DNA from: Parvibacter caecicola
Lineage (GTDB): Bacteria; Actinomycetota; Coriobacteriia; Coriobacteriales; Eggerthellaceae
Direction: 5' to 3'
Length of the DNA stretch: 64,000 nucleotides
Assembly (NCBI RefSeq): GCF_003725335.1
Contig: NZ_QIBY01000005.1
Location: 56,985-120,984, forward strand
The position numbers were made by a program, and so were the translations under genes. The first letter of the stretch is position 1; the number at the start of each line of letters is the position of its first letter. This document shows positions 54,516 through 62,942 of this stretch, piece by piece. A model generated the notes under the pieces. That model was not told the DNA's origin. It was given only the letters and a program-made list of their open reading frames with translations, and did not search any database.

Positions 54516-55124
54516 ATGTTCGTCACTTGCCTCGACCTTGAAGGAGTCCTCGTTCCGGAAATTTGGATCGAGTTCTCGAAAGCGGTGGACATTCCGCAAT
54601 TGGCTCGCACTACCCGCGACGAGCCCGACTACGACAAGCTGATGCAATCTCGTCTGGACATCCTGAAGGAGCACGGACTGGGCATCGCCGAAATCCAGGA
54701 GGTCATCGCCACGCTGGAGCCTATGCCAGGCGCCCGCGAATTCCTGGACAAGGTGCGCGACCTGGGGCAACTGATCATTGTCTCCGACACCTTCTCGCAG
54801 TTCGCCAAGCCGCTGATGGAGAAGCTGGGCATGCCCACCATCTTCTGCAACGAACTGACGGTGGGCGAAGACGGCACCATCACCGGCTGGCACATGCGCT
54901 GCACGCCGTCAAAGCTGACCACCGTGCGGGCGCTGCAGAGCTGCGGGTTCGAGACCATCGCCGCCGGCGACTCCTTCAACGACCTGCAGATGATTCAAAA
55001 CAGCAAAGCAGGCTTCTTCTTCCGCACCACCGACCAGCTGAAGGCCGACTACCCCGCCATCCCGGCGCTGGAAACCTACGACGAGCTGTACGAGGCCATC
55101 GCTTCCGCGGCGGCCTGCTGCTAG
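54516..55124 (+). CDS. thrH: ThrH-like HAD phosphatase (phosphoserine phosphatase/homoserine phosphotransferase)
   Basis: 202 residues, HAD superfamily. The start MFVTCLDLEGVLVPEIWIEF contains motif I (DLEGV). IVSDTF is motif II, and AAGDSFNDLQMI the C-terminal metal-binding motif. This matches Pseudomonas ThrH over the full length, an enzyme that removes phosphate from phosphoserine or passes it to homoserine. It therefore probably serves serine or threonine synthesis. GAAAGGAACC precedes the ATG. Its stop overlaps the convergent methyltransferase by 4 bases. Confidence 0.9.
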   Translation: MFVTCLDLEGVLVPEIWIEFSKAVDIPQLARTTRDEPDYDKLMQSRLDILKEHGLGIAEIQEVIATLEPMPGAREFLDKVRDLGQLIIVSDTFSQFAKPLMEKLGMPTIFCNELTVGEDGTITGWHMRCTPSKLTTVRALQSCGFETIAAGDSFNDLQMIQNSKAGFFFRTTDQLKADYPAIPALETYDELYEAIASAAACC

Positions 55125-55987
55125 TCTTCGCGCACCAGCAGCAGGTACTGGTTCAGGGCGCCGGTGCGACCGTCGGCAAAAAAACTTGCCGTAAGGCACG
55201 CGCGGCTTTTTACAGAGGCAACCAGCGCACGAGCTTCTTCATCGGAAAAACTGTGACAGTAGCGAAACAGCGGTGCGGCAGCGTCTGCGCCCTGACTGGC
55301 GGCGTCAGCGACATCTGGGTCTTGCGCGGCTTGGCCGTCGCCTCCCCATCCCAGCAGGTAGTCCCCCGGCTCCAGGCCGCCCGCTCCCGCCAGCGCCGGC
55401 ACTGCGGCCAGGGCCGTTTCGGTGGAGCGAAGGGCCTTCTCCCGCAGCGGGCCGTGGTCGGCGAAGCGCCAAAGCGACAGCGCCACCGTGCCCCCCGGCT
55501 GCGCTAAATCCAACAACTGCCCCAGGAAACGGGCCCGGTTCTCGGCACCGGGGATGTGGTGCAGAAAGCCGGAGCTGGCCACCAGCTGGTAAGCGCCCCT
55601 GTCGGCCTCGGCCCACCAGGGGTCGCGCTTTTCCCCCAACAGCGGCGCCAGCACGTCGGCCCGGTGCAAGGCGGCGCCCTCCGGCATGTTCGCCGCTGCT
55701 TCCCGCAGCAGGGCCTCGTTGCCGTCCCATCCCGTGTATCGCAGGGGCGATTGGGGGAACTTCTGCCGCAAGAACTTCCCGAACCGACCGTTGCCGCAGG
55801 CCACATCGGCCACGGCCACAGGACACCCCATCCGGGCCGCCTCTTCGAACAGCGGCTGTACCTGCGCCGCCAACTGCTGCCAACCGGCCCACGAGCCTTG
55901 GCGGGTGGCGGAAAAGTCGGCGGCCCGCGCCGCGTAGAAATCGGCGATCATACGGACCAGCAAGCAGGCTGTTTCTCCATTCATCAT
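55121..55987 (-). CDS. SAM-dependent methyltransferase resembling Trm9/ALKBH8 (tRNA wobble uridine)
   Basis: 288 residues. The N-terminal IADFYAARAADFSATRQGSW resembles the FSxTRxxxW segment of Trm9. Motif I is VADVACGNGRFGKFL. The catalytic-loop region has GFLHHIPGAENRARFLGQLL and GGTVALSLWRFADH, and the C-terminus FRYCHSFSDEEARALV then ALNQYLLLV parallels the Trm9 end. Trm9 methylates cm5U34 to mcm5U34 in eukaryotic tRNA. Its gene here is divergent from, and 82 bases away from, an Elp3 homolog that would make cm5U34. The family call is from motif order only. Confidence 0.68.
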   Translation of the reverse strand: MMNGETACLLVRMIADFYAARAADFSATRQGSWAGWQQLAAQVQPLFEEAARMGCPVAVADVACGNGRFGKFLRQKFPQSPLRYTGWDGNEALLREAAANMPEGAALHRADVLAPLLGEKRDPWWAEADRGAYQLVASSGFLHHIPGAENRARFLGQLLDLAQPGGTVALSLWRFADHGPLREKALRSTETALAAVPALAGAGGLEPGDYLLGWGGDGQAAQDPDVADAASQGADAAAPLFRYCHSFSDEEARALVASVKSRACLTASFFADGRTGALNQYLLLVRED

Positions 55988-56069
55988 GGGGCTATTCTAC
56001 CAATTCGCCCTTCCGGGATGGGCCGGAAGCCGTTTGCTCTAAAATTGGCCCCGCAGAAAGGAGCGCGCC

Positions 56070-58268
56070 ATAACCGCCACCGCCGACAACCCCCAATGGA
56101 ACCAGCAGCCCCCGGGGCTGGATGCCGTGCTGGCCGACGTGGCCCAACTGGTGCGCAGCAACCCGCAGGCCACCATGGGCCAGGTGAACGAGGTACTGGG
56201 GCGCCACAACCGTGCCGCCGGCACCGCCGAGCGCCGCTTCGCGAAAAAGCACCTGCTGCCGGGCTTTTTAGATTTGGAGAAGCGGCAACCGGGGCAGCTG
56301 GCCCAGTGGGGCCTGGACGGTGCCGCCCAGAAGCGACTGTTCGCCTTGCTGCGCATGAAGCCGCGGCGCACCGCCTCCGGCGTGGCCACCATCACGGTGC
56401 TCACGAAGCCCTGGCCTTGCTCATCGAGCTGCGACTACTGCCCCAATGATATCCGCATGCCCAAAAGCTACCTGGCCGGCGAACCTGCCTGCCAGCGGGC
56501 CGAGCGCAATTTTTTCGACCCCTACCTGCAGGTGCACGCGCGGCTGCACACCTTGAACCAGATGGGACACCCCACCGACAAGGTGGAGCTCATCGTGCTG
56601 GGGGGCACCTGGAGCGACTATCCCCTGCCCTACCAGATTTGGTTCATGGAGCAGCTGTTCAGCGCCCTGAACGACGGCGATAGCGAAGCAGCTGCGGCGA
56701 AAGCAGCGGCGAGACGGGCGGCCTACCGGAAAGCCGGATTTGCGGAAGGGGCCGATGCGCTGGCGCGCCAGTGCGAAGAGCTGCAGGCGCGGGTGAGGCG
56801 CGGCGAGGCCACCTACAACCAAGCGGTTCGGGCGCTGTACGGGCTGGATGAGGAAGGCTCTGCGCTCCAGTGCGAGGGGCCGGGGCCAGCGGCGGCGGCT
56901 GGCGATGGGACGGCCCCCACCGTCACCCATCCCACCTGCGAAAATGCCGGCACCGCGGGTAATGCTCCAGCTTCGGGCGCCTCTTCATCAAGCGATGCCG
57001 TGGCCGACCGCTGGCGCGCGGCAGCTGCCACCCAAACCGCCACCTGGCAGCAGCTCTTCGCCGCCCAGGCTGTCAACGAAACCGCCGGCAGCCGCTGCGT
57101 GGGGCTGGTGGTGGAAACGCGCCCCGCCCTGGTAAGCGCCGAAACCCTCTCCCAACTGCGCGCCTTCGGTTGCACAAAGGTGCAGATGGGCATCCAAACC
57201 TTGAACCCCGTCGTGGCCGCCGCCAACCACCGTATCCAGGACAATAGCGCCATTGCCCGCGCCTTCGCCCTGTTGCGCCGCTTCGGATTCAAAATCCACG
57301 CCCACTTCATGGCCAACCTGCAAGGGGCCACTCCCGAAACCGATTGCGATGATTTCCGCCAACTGGTGGAAGACCCGCGCTTTTTGCCCGATGAGGTGAA
57401 GCTGTACCCCTGTGTGCTGGTGGCGGGCACTGCGCTGGAGCGACAGTGGCGGACGGGGCGCTGGAACCCCTATCCCGAAGACGAGCTGGTGGAGGTTCTG
57501 GCCCAAAACGTGCTGGCAGCGCCCCCCTTCCTGCGTATTTCCCGCATGATCCGCGACATCTCCGCCCCCGATATCATGGCCGGCAGCAAGAAAACCAACC
57601 TGCGGCAGATGGTGGAAGAGCACATCCGCGAAAGCGGGCACGCCGGCGAGGTGCAAGAGATTCGCTTCCGGGAAATCGCCGGGCAGGCAATCGACCAGGC
57701 CGCACTGACGCTGGAAACCGTGAGCTACCAAGCCACCGGCAGTCGCGAGCATTTTCTGCAGTGGGTAACGAGCGAAGGGAGGATTGCCGGGTTTCTGAGG
57801 CTGTCGCTGCCGGAAGCGCCGGCCGGAAGCGACGAGGCGGGCGGCACTGCAACTGATGCCACAGCCGACACCCCGCCCGAAACGAAAGCGGTGGTTCCCG
57901 ACGCCGCCGATTCGTCCGCAGCGAAAGCGCTGGCTCCCGACGCGGCAGAAAACGGCGAAGTGGGCCGCCTGACCGATGCCGCCAAAAGCAATGGAAGTGC
58001 CGATGCCGCTGGCCTGCCCGAGGCGCTGAGGCCCGACGCCGCCATGATTCGGGAAGTGCACGTGTACGGCACCGCCGCTCAGATTCACGGGGAGGGGCAA
58101 AACGCCCAGCACACGGGGCTGGGACGGGCGCTCGTGGTCCGCGCCTGCCACATGGCGGCCGATGCCGGGTTTTCCCGTATCAACGTGATAAGCGCTGTGG
58201 GCACCCGCGAGTACTACCGCAACCTGGGCTTTTCTGACAACGGCCTCTACCTCACGAAAGACCTCTAG
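56070..58268 (+). CDS. Elp3 homolog: radical SAM/GNAT tRNA-uridine carboxymethylation enzyme
   Basis: 732 residues if translation begins at an ATA codon at 56070, which has AAAGGAG 6 bases before it and continues TATADNPQWNQQ; the first conventional start, GTG at 56127, has no ribosome-binding site. Radical SAM part: TKPWPCSSSCDYCPND, FDPYLQVHARLHTLNQMGH, VELIVLGGTWSDYP, then MGIQTLNPVV and KIHAHFMANLQGATPETD. A GNAT acetyl-CoA domain ends the protein (REVHVYGTAAQIH, HTGLGRALVVRACHMA, GTREYYRNLGF). Two Ala/Ser-rich inserts (about 215-325 and 580-660) are unusual. Elp3 installs cm5 on U34 of tRNA. It is divergent from the Trm9-like gene. Confidence 0.87.
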   Translation: MTATADNPQWNQQPPGLDAVLADVAQLVRSNPQATMGQVNEVLGRHNRAAGTAERRFAKKHLLPGFLDLEKRQPGQLAQWGLDGAAQKRLFALLRMKPRRTASGVATITVLTKPWPCSSSCDYCPNDIRMPKSYLAGEPACQRAERNFFDPYLQVHARLHTLNQMGHPTDKVELIVLGGTWSDYPLPYQIWFMEQLFSALNDGDSEAAAAKAAARRAAYRKAGFAEGADALARQCEELQARVRRGEATYNQAVRALYGLDEEGSALQCEGPGPAAAAGDGTAPTVTHPTCENAGTAGNAPASGASSSSDAVADRWRAAAATQTATWQQLFAAQAVNETAGSRCVGLVVETRPALVSAETLSQLRAFGCTKVQMGIQTLNPVVAAANHRIQDNSAIARAFALLRRFGFKIHAHFMANLQGATPETDCDDFRQLVEDPRFLPDEVKLYPCVLVAGTALERQWRTGRWNPYPEDELVEVLAQNVLAAPPFLRISRMIRDISAPDIMAGSKKTNLRQMVEEHIRESGHAGEVQEIRFREIAGQAIDQAALTLETVSYQATGSREHFLQWVTSEGRIAGFLRLSLPEAPAGSDEAGGTATDATADTPPETKAVVPDAADSSAAKALAPDAAENGEVGRLTDAAKSNGSADAAGLPEALRPDAAMIREVHVYGTAAQIHGEGQNAQHTGLGRALVVRACHMAADAGFSRINVISAVGTREYYRNLGFSDNGLYLTKDL

Positions 58269-58281
58269 GGCTCGCAACCCA

Positions 58282-58508
58282 GGCAGAGGTAGAACCTCTG
58301 CCCTACGATACCCCCCCAATCGAATCCCTGCCTTCGCCCCAGGGCGGCCGCCGACAGCGCCGCCAACGCGGGGCGGTCCTTCCTCCCCGCTTCGTAGGGC
58401 AGAGATTCTATCTCTGCCGCCCTACCGGACAGCCCTCCGCAGGGCAGAAAACCCGCCTCCACCTCCTGGCCGGCTGCCGCTTCGTAGGGCAAAGATTCTA
58501 TCTCTGCC
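58282..58508. repeat. Cluster of three REP-like palindromes (family A, copies 3-5)
   Basis: Copy 3 (58282-58302) lies 13 bases after the Elp3 stop in plus orientation. Copies 4 (58398-58418) and 5 (58488-58508) are in minus orientation, the last 10 bases after the hybrid kinase stop. Stems match copy 1 with compensated changes in copy 3 (GAGGT/ACCTC for GAGAT/ATCTC). Opposed copies resemble BIME-type clusters. Each minus copy starts TTCGTAG before the palindrome. Confidence 0.75.
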
Positions 58509-58518
58509 GTCTGGTTCT

Positions 58519-60867
58519 TTAGGCGCCGCAGAGCAGCGTGCCCAGCACTTCGACCATGGTGCGCACGTTCAGGGGCTTGGTGATGTGAGCGTCCATGCCC
58601 GCCTCCCGCGCCCGCTCATAGGCCTCGGCGAAAGCATCGGCGGTGGCGGCCACAATGGGCACCGTCGCCGCATCCTCCCGCCCCAGCCGGCGAATGGCCC
58701 GCGCCGCCTCGTCGCCGTTCATCTTCGGCATGCGCATGTCCATGATGATGGCGTCGTAATGCCCCGGTGCGCTGGCCCGCACCATCTCCACGCCTTCGGC
58801 GCCGTCTTCGGCATCTTCCACCACAGCCCCACGCCGCTCCAGCGCATCACGAATAATCTCGCGCGAGAACATGTCATCGTCCACCACCAGCACGCGCCGG
58901 CCGCTGAAATCCCAGCCCTGGCCCCCTCCAGCCTGCGCAGCCCGCGGCCGTACAGGAGCAGGCGCCTCTTCTTCTGCCCCCTTCGCCCAGCGCAGCGGCA
59001 GCGTTACCATGAACAGCGAGCCCGCGCCCAGCTGGCTTTCCACTTTTATAGAGCCGCCCAGCAAGTCCACCAGGTTTTTGGTGATGGTCATGCCCAGTCC
59101 CGTACCGTCGTTGGCGCGACCCCGGTGCGACGCTGCCCGCTCGAAGGGGTCGAACAGCATCTCCAAAAACTCCGGGCTCATTCCGATGCCGCTGTCGCGC
59201 ACCGTGAACACGTAGGTGCCGTAATCGATGGAGGACTGGGGCGGGGCCGGCTGCTCGCGCATCTCCAGGGCTATCTCGCCGCCGGCCGGGGTGAATTTAA
59301 AGGCGTTGCCCACGATGTTCACCAGAATCTGGGTGAGCCGCAGCTTGTCCGCCAGCACCATCGAGCGGTTCAGCCCCTCGACGTTTACCTGGTAGTCCAT
59401 GTGCTTCTTGGCGGCTTCCCCTTCGAACATTTCGCGGAACTCCTCCGCCAAATCCCGCAGGCCAAACTCCTCTTCGGTCAGCTCCACCTTGCCGCTCTCG
59501 ATGCGGCTCACGTCCAAAATGTCGTTCACCAGGTTCAGCAAGTGCTCGCTGGACAGCAGTATCTTCTCCAGACAGTCGCGCACCTTGGCGCCGTTATCCA
59601 GGCTTTCCAACGCCATGTTGGCAAAACCGCTGATAGAGTTCATGGGGGTGCGGAAGTCGTGGGACATGTTGGTGAGGAAGGTGGATTTCGCCTGGCTGGC
59701 GTGCTCGGCGGTTTTCAGCGCGCTGCGCAGGGCCAGCTTTTGGCGCAGTTGCTCGGCCACCTCGTTGTTGGTACCGCGGGCCGCCAGCACCACGTGCCCC
59801 TCCGCCTTGTCCAGGCTGATGATGCGCAGCTCCAAGTAATGGGGCTCGCCGTCCACCAGCCGCTTGTAGCTCACGGCGAATTCCCCATCGGAGCAGGAGG
59901 CCAGCTCCGCCCGAATGGCCGCGGGGCTCAGCTTCGCCCACAGCTCGTCCTTGTCCTCGCTGTCCACGAACTTGTCCAGGTATTGGCCCAGCACCTCCGT
60001 ATAGCAGCCCAGGTTCTCCACCAGCTGCCGCACCGGCTCGGCAATTTCGCCGCGGGTACGGTAGGGCTCGATGGTGTCGTTGTTCACGTCCACCAAGTAC
60101 AGCGCGAAGTTCTCCTTGCTCAGGCTTTCCACGATGCGCATGTGGCGCAGGCTGTGCTCCTCGGCCGCTTTGCGCCGGCTGACGTCTTCCAGTATGCCAA
60201 AGGAAAACCGGCCCGACTCCCCCACCTTGCCGATGCTCAGCTGCAGCCAGCGGCCGTCTTCCGCCAGACCCTCGTACAGCACACCACCGGCGTCCGGCTC
60301 GAAACCGTTGCCCTGCAGGCGCGCTTCCACCTCGGCGGCGCCCGTGGGGCCGAAGATGCGGCACACGAATTCCACCAGAGTCATGTAGCTATCGTCGAAG
60401 CCGCACAGCTCCAGCGCCGAGGGGGTGAGCAGCAGCAGACTGGTGCTTTCGTCATAGAAAAACAGGCCGGCCTTCACCGCTTTCAGCGACGTGTGCGCCT
60501 GACTCACCCACATGGTTACGTCTTGGATAGCGAAAATGCAGCGCAGTTGACCGGCGGGGTACACCACCACGTGCAGAAACCGCCGCAATGGCAGCGACAC
60601 CGCATCAAATTCGCACATCTCGCCTTTGCATGCGGCCTCGTAGAAGGCATCAAGCCATGTGGTGTCTTCTTCGGGCCAAATCTCAAAGATGCGCTTACCC
60701 AGCAAATCGGCAGGCTGCTGCCCAGTGAGGGAGGCCATGGCGGGGTTGAGATACTCGTACACGGTGTCGCGGGGGGTGCCGCTTTCGTCTAGCACCATGC
60801 GCCCCACACCGTAGGGCTGCGGGTTCGGGTCGAACACGGCAGCGTAAACGTTCAGCGCATTGTCCAT
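58519..60867 (-). CDS. Hybrid sensor histidine kinase with PAS domains and a receiver
   Basis: 782 residues (ATG at 60867; a TTG two codons earlier has slightly better spacing to GGGGAG). No membrane helix, so cytoplasmic. PAS-like domains fill about 1-370. HisKA has FLTNMSHDFRTPMNSISGFA (phospho-His about 405), the HATPase has NIVGNAFKFTPAGGEI and GTGLGMTITKNLVDLLGG. A C-terminal receiver domain is present (VLVVDDDMFSREIIRDAL, AIIMDMRMPKMNGDEA). No output domain or partner regulator is adjacent, so a phosphorelay to an unlinked protein is expected. Two REP-like palindromes follow its stop. Confidence 0.92.
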   Translation of the reverse strand: MDNALNVYAAVFDPNPQPYGVGRMVLDESGTPRDTVYEYLNPAMASLTGQQPADLLGKRIFEIWPEEDTTWLDAFYEAACKGEMCEFDAVSLPLRRFLHVVVYPAGQLRCIFAIQDVTMWVSQAHTSLKAVKAGLFFYDESTSLLLLTPSALELCGFDDSYMTLVEFVCRIFGPTGAAEVEARLQGNGFEPDAGGVLYEGLAEDGRWLQLSIGKVGESGRFSFGILEDVSRRKAAEEHSLRHMRIVESLSKENFALYLVDVNNDTIEPYRTRGEIAEPVRQLVENLGCYTEVLGQYLDKFVDSEDKDELWAKLSPAAIRAELASCSDGEFAVSYKRLVDGEPHYLELRIISLDKAEGHVVLAARGTNNEVAEQLRQKLALRSALKTAEHASQAKSTFLTNMSHDFRTPMNSISGFANMALESLDNGAKVRDCLEKILLSSEHLLNLVNDILDVSRIESGKVELTEEEFGLRDLAEEFREMFEGEAAKKHMDYQVNVEGLNRSMVLADKLRLTQILVNIVGNAFKFTPAGGEIALEMREQPAPPQSSIDYGTYVFTVRDSGIGMSPEFLEMLFDPFERAASHRGRANDGTGLGMTITKNLVDLLGGSIKVESQLGAGSLFMVTLPLRWAKGAEEEAPAPVRPRAAQAGGGQGWDFSGRRVLVVDDDMFSREIIRDALERRGAVVEDAEDGAEGVEMVRASAPGHYDAIIMDMRMPKMNGDEAARAIRRLGREDAATVPIVAATADAFAEAYERAREAGMDAHITKPLNVRTMVEVLGTLLCGA

Positions 60868-60956
60868 GGTCAATCATCAACTCCCCTCCGTAGCGCATAT
60901 TCAATATAGCATGCATTGCTCCGCCCTCAGAGAAAAGACCTGAGAGACAGCGGTCA

Positions 60957-60990
60957 AAAGAAAACCCGCCGGTGCGGCACCTGCGGGTTT
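60957..60990 (-). terminator. Rho-independent terminator after the LPXTG gene
   Basis: AAACCCGC / GCGGGTTT stem enclosing a GGTG/CACC inner stem, followed by TCTTTTG on the minus strand, 62 bases after the stop. Confidence 0.75.
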
Positions 60991-61052
60991 ACATGCATAA
61001 TCATCGGAAGAGAGACGGAGGCCTTCACTTGGCCTCGCTGCAATACGGGCAA

Positions 61053-62294
61053 CTAGGCTTTGGCCCTTTGCGAACGAGCGAACAAGGCACCAGCCAGAGC
61101 GCAACCCATTACCGCTGGCAGCGAAACCACCCCCGATGCGTCGTCACCAGTGACGGGCAAAACCTTGGCGCTCAGTTCGGCTGCGTCGTCAGGGTTATCG
61201 GACCCAATGTTTACCGCGTCATCGGCAGGGGTCGTGGTGCTGGGTTCATTGCCGGATTCCGCTCCGCCAACGGGACCGTTGCCGTCATCGGCGCCTTCAT
61301 TACCCTCGTCGCCCGAACCGTCGCTCTCGGGGCCGCTACCGCTATCATCGCCCTCAAAACCGCCCTCGCCGAAAGATCCATCGCCCTCTTCCGGCTTGTC
61401 GCCGTTGACTCCCGGATTATCGGGGTCAACCGGCGACTCGTCGGGAAGGCTCGCCGAGGCAGCTGCGTAAAACAAGCTTATTTCATTCCTCTTCTCGTCA
61501 GTGGAGACGTACATCTGCGATGGATATGAGCCCACCAGCGTCATGCCCTCCAGCAGCTCATCAGGATTGGATGGGTTTGGCAATTTGTTCGCATCGGCAT
61601 AGTCTTCGCTCGTAAGCAAATTCCCAAACAGCTGATTGGGCAGCTCTTCCTCATACACCTTCGCCACTGCAATAGAGGAAGAATCCAACGCCTCCAACGG
61701 GAGCGGCAGACCGCCCGATTGCATGGGCAGCGGAGCATTGCGGTCATAGAGCACATAGTGGTTAACCACACAATCACTCGTATCGCGGAAATAATTAAGC
61801 TGAAGAACGTTTTTGCTCTCGTCCTCGCTCACCACCAGTTCGCGCGGCCAACCGTCAAAGAAGGTAAAGCCCTTGGCAGTGCCCACATAATCCCAGGCGT
61901 TTACCACGTCGCCAGCCTTAAAGCCATCAATGGTCACCGCTTGCATCAAGCGAAAGCCCTCGTAGCGGGGATCATCTTCCGGCACGAATGCGGGGTCGTC
62001 GTAGAACATCATTTCGGAATGGTAAATGGTCACCGAATAGGTTTTCTCGGCGCCCGCTTCGGAAGAGACGGCGTCATCGGTTCCTCCTTCAGCGGAAGCA
62101 TCCGGGCTGGTCGACGTGGTAGGGGCTGGAGCAGCTTCAACATTCACGACAGCCTCGTTACCGCCATCGCTTGCGGCCAGGGCCGTAGAGGGAGCGAGGG
62201 TCAGGAACACCGCCAATCCCAGGGAAAGGACCGCCAGCGCACCGCGACGCCAAATGGCCACCGAGTTGTTGCGGTTCTCAATGGAGTTTCTCAT
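61053..62294 (-). CDS. LPXTG-anchored surface protein
   Basis: 413 residues from the ATG at 62294 (a GTG five codons upstream is an alternative). A signal peptide occupies about 1-42 (GALAVLSLGLAVFLTLAPST, cleavage near ALA-AS). A Ser/Thr/Ala/Pro-rich spacer follows, then a globular part with two similar beta segments (ELVVSEDESKNVLQLNYF and QMYVSTDEKRNEISLFYA) like MucBP-type modules. An acidic Asp/Gly/Glu/Pro stalk (about 285-375) precedes a sortase signal LPVTGDD, hydrophobic stretch and RSQRAKA tail. It is probably a cell-wall-attached adhesin or matrix-binding protein. Confidence 0.85.
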   Translation of the reverse strand: MRNSIENRNNSVAIWRRGALAVLSLGLAVFLTLAPSTALAASDGGNEAVVNVEAAPAPTTSTSPDASAEGGTDDAVSSEAGAEKTYSVTIYHSEMMFYDDPAFVPEDDPRYEGFRLMQAVTIDGFKAGDVVNAWDYVGTAKGFTFFDGWPRELVVSEDESKNVLQLNYFRDTSDCVVNHYVLYDRNAPLPMQSGGLPLPLEALDSSSIAVAKVYEEELPNQLFGNLLTSEDYADANKLPNPSNPDELLEGMTLVGSYPSQMYVSTDEKRNEISLFYAAASASLPDESPVDPDNPGVNGDKPEEGDGSFGEGGFEGDDSGSGPESDGSGDEGNEGADDGNGPVGGAESGNEPSTTTPADDAVNIGSDNPDDAAELSAKVLPVTGDDASGVVSLPAVMGCALAGALFARSQRAKA

Positions 62295-62660
62295 GATCCA
62301 TCCAATCACGTTTCATCCGGGAATCAAACCATGATCCAAAACCGCAATCTCGAAAAGTCCCCCGGTGAAAACAAAGTCTAGAAGTTTACTGGTTTATAAG
62401 GCGGCCATTTTTACCATCTTGATAATGGCAATTCAACGCAGTTCACAGCAAAACTTCAGCATTCACCCAGTCTTCACCGCCGCCACACACCGCCCACACA
62501 ACAGCCTGGAAGCCCCGCGCAGGCGCCCCCCCTCCGCACCAGCCGCACAGGCCAGCCCCAACCGTAAAGCCCCAAAACGGCCGCACAGGCCAGCCCAACC
62601 CAAAAGCCCCGCACCGGCCGCAGCCGACAGCCCCTCCCCGCCAGTCCACTCTCACCGCCC
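62295..62660. other. Gene-free upstream region of the LPXTG gene
   Basis: Holds the presumed LPXTG promoter (no clear hexamers), then from about 62540 two imperfect direct copies of a 37-38 bp unit starting GCCGCACAGGCCAGCCC. No coding potential seen. Confidence 0.4.
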
Positions 62661-62663
62661 CCA

Positions 62664-62939
62664 TGGCAGAAATAGGCGCCTATTCCTGCCAGCAAGGCGG
62701 CAAAGCCCTCCCAAATCCCCAGCCATGGCAGAACTAGGGTCCTATTCCTGCCAACAGAGCCGCCCAGGACGCTCCCAGCCGTCGCCGTGGCGGAAATAGG
62801 GGCCTATTCCTGCCAGCAAGGCGCAACGGCCCTTCCAACTCCGCGGCTTTGGCAGAACTAGGCGCCTATTCCTGCCACGGGCCCCGCGAAACCTCCTCCA
62901 AACCTGAGCTGTGGCGGAAATAGGCGCCTATTTCCGCCA
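62664..62939. repeat. Array of five 28-bp palindromes at exact 62-bp period (family D)
   Basis: Palindromes start at 62664, 62726, 62788, 62850 and 62912, each 28 bp with 34-bp intervals. Half-site GGCRGAAATAGG with central GGCGCC in most; the fifth copy is a perfect dyad in which both arms change together (GGCGGAAATAGG / CCTATTTCCGCC). Intervals 1 and 3 are partly similar to each other, so the array arose at least partly by tandem duplication of a 62-bp unit. It is gene-free. See findings for interpretation. Confidence 0.85.
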
Positions 62940-62942
62940 CGG

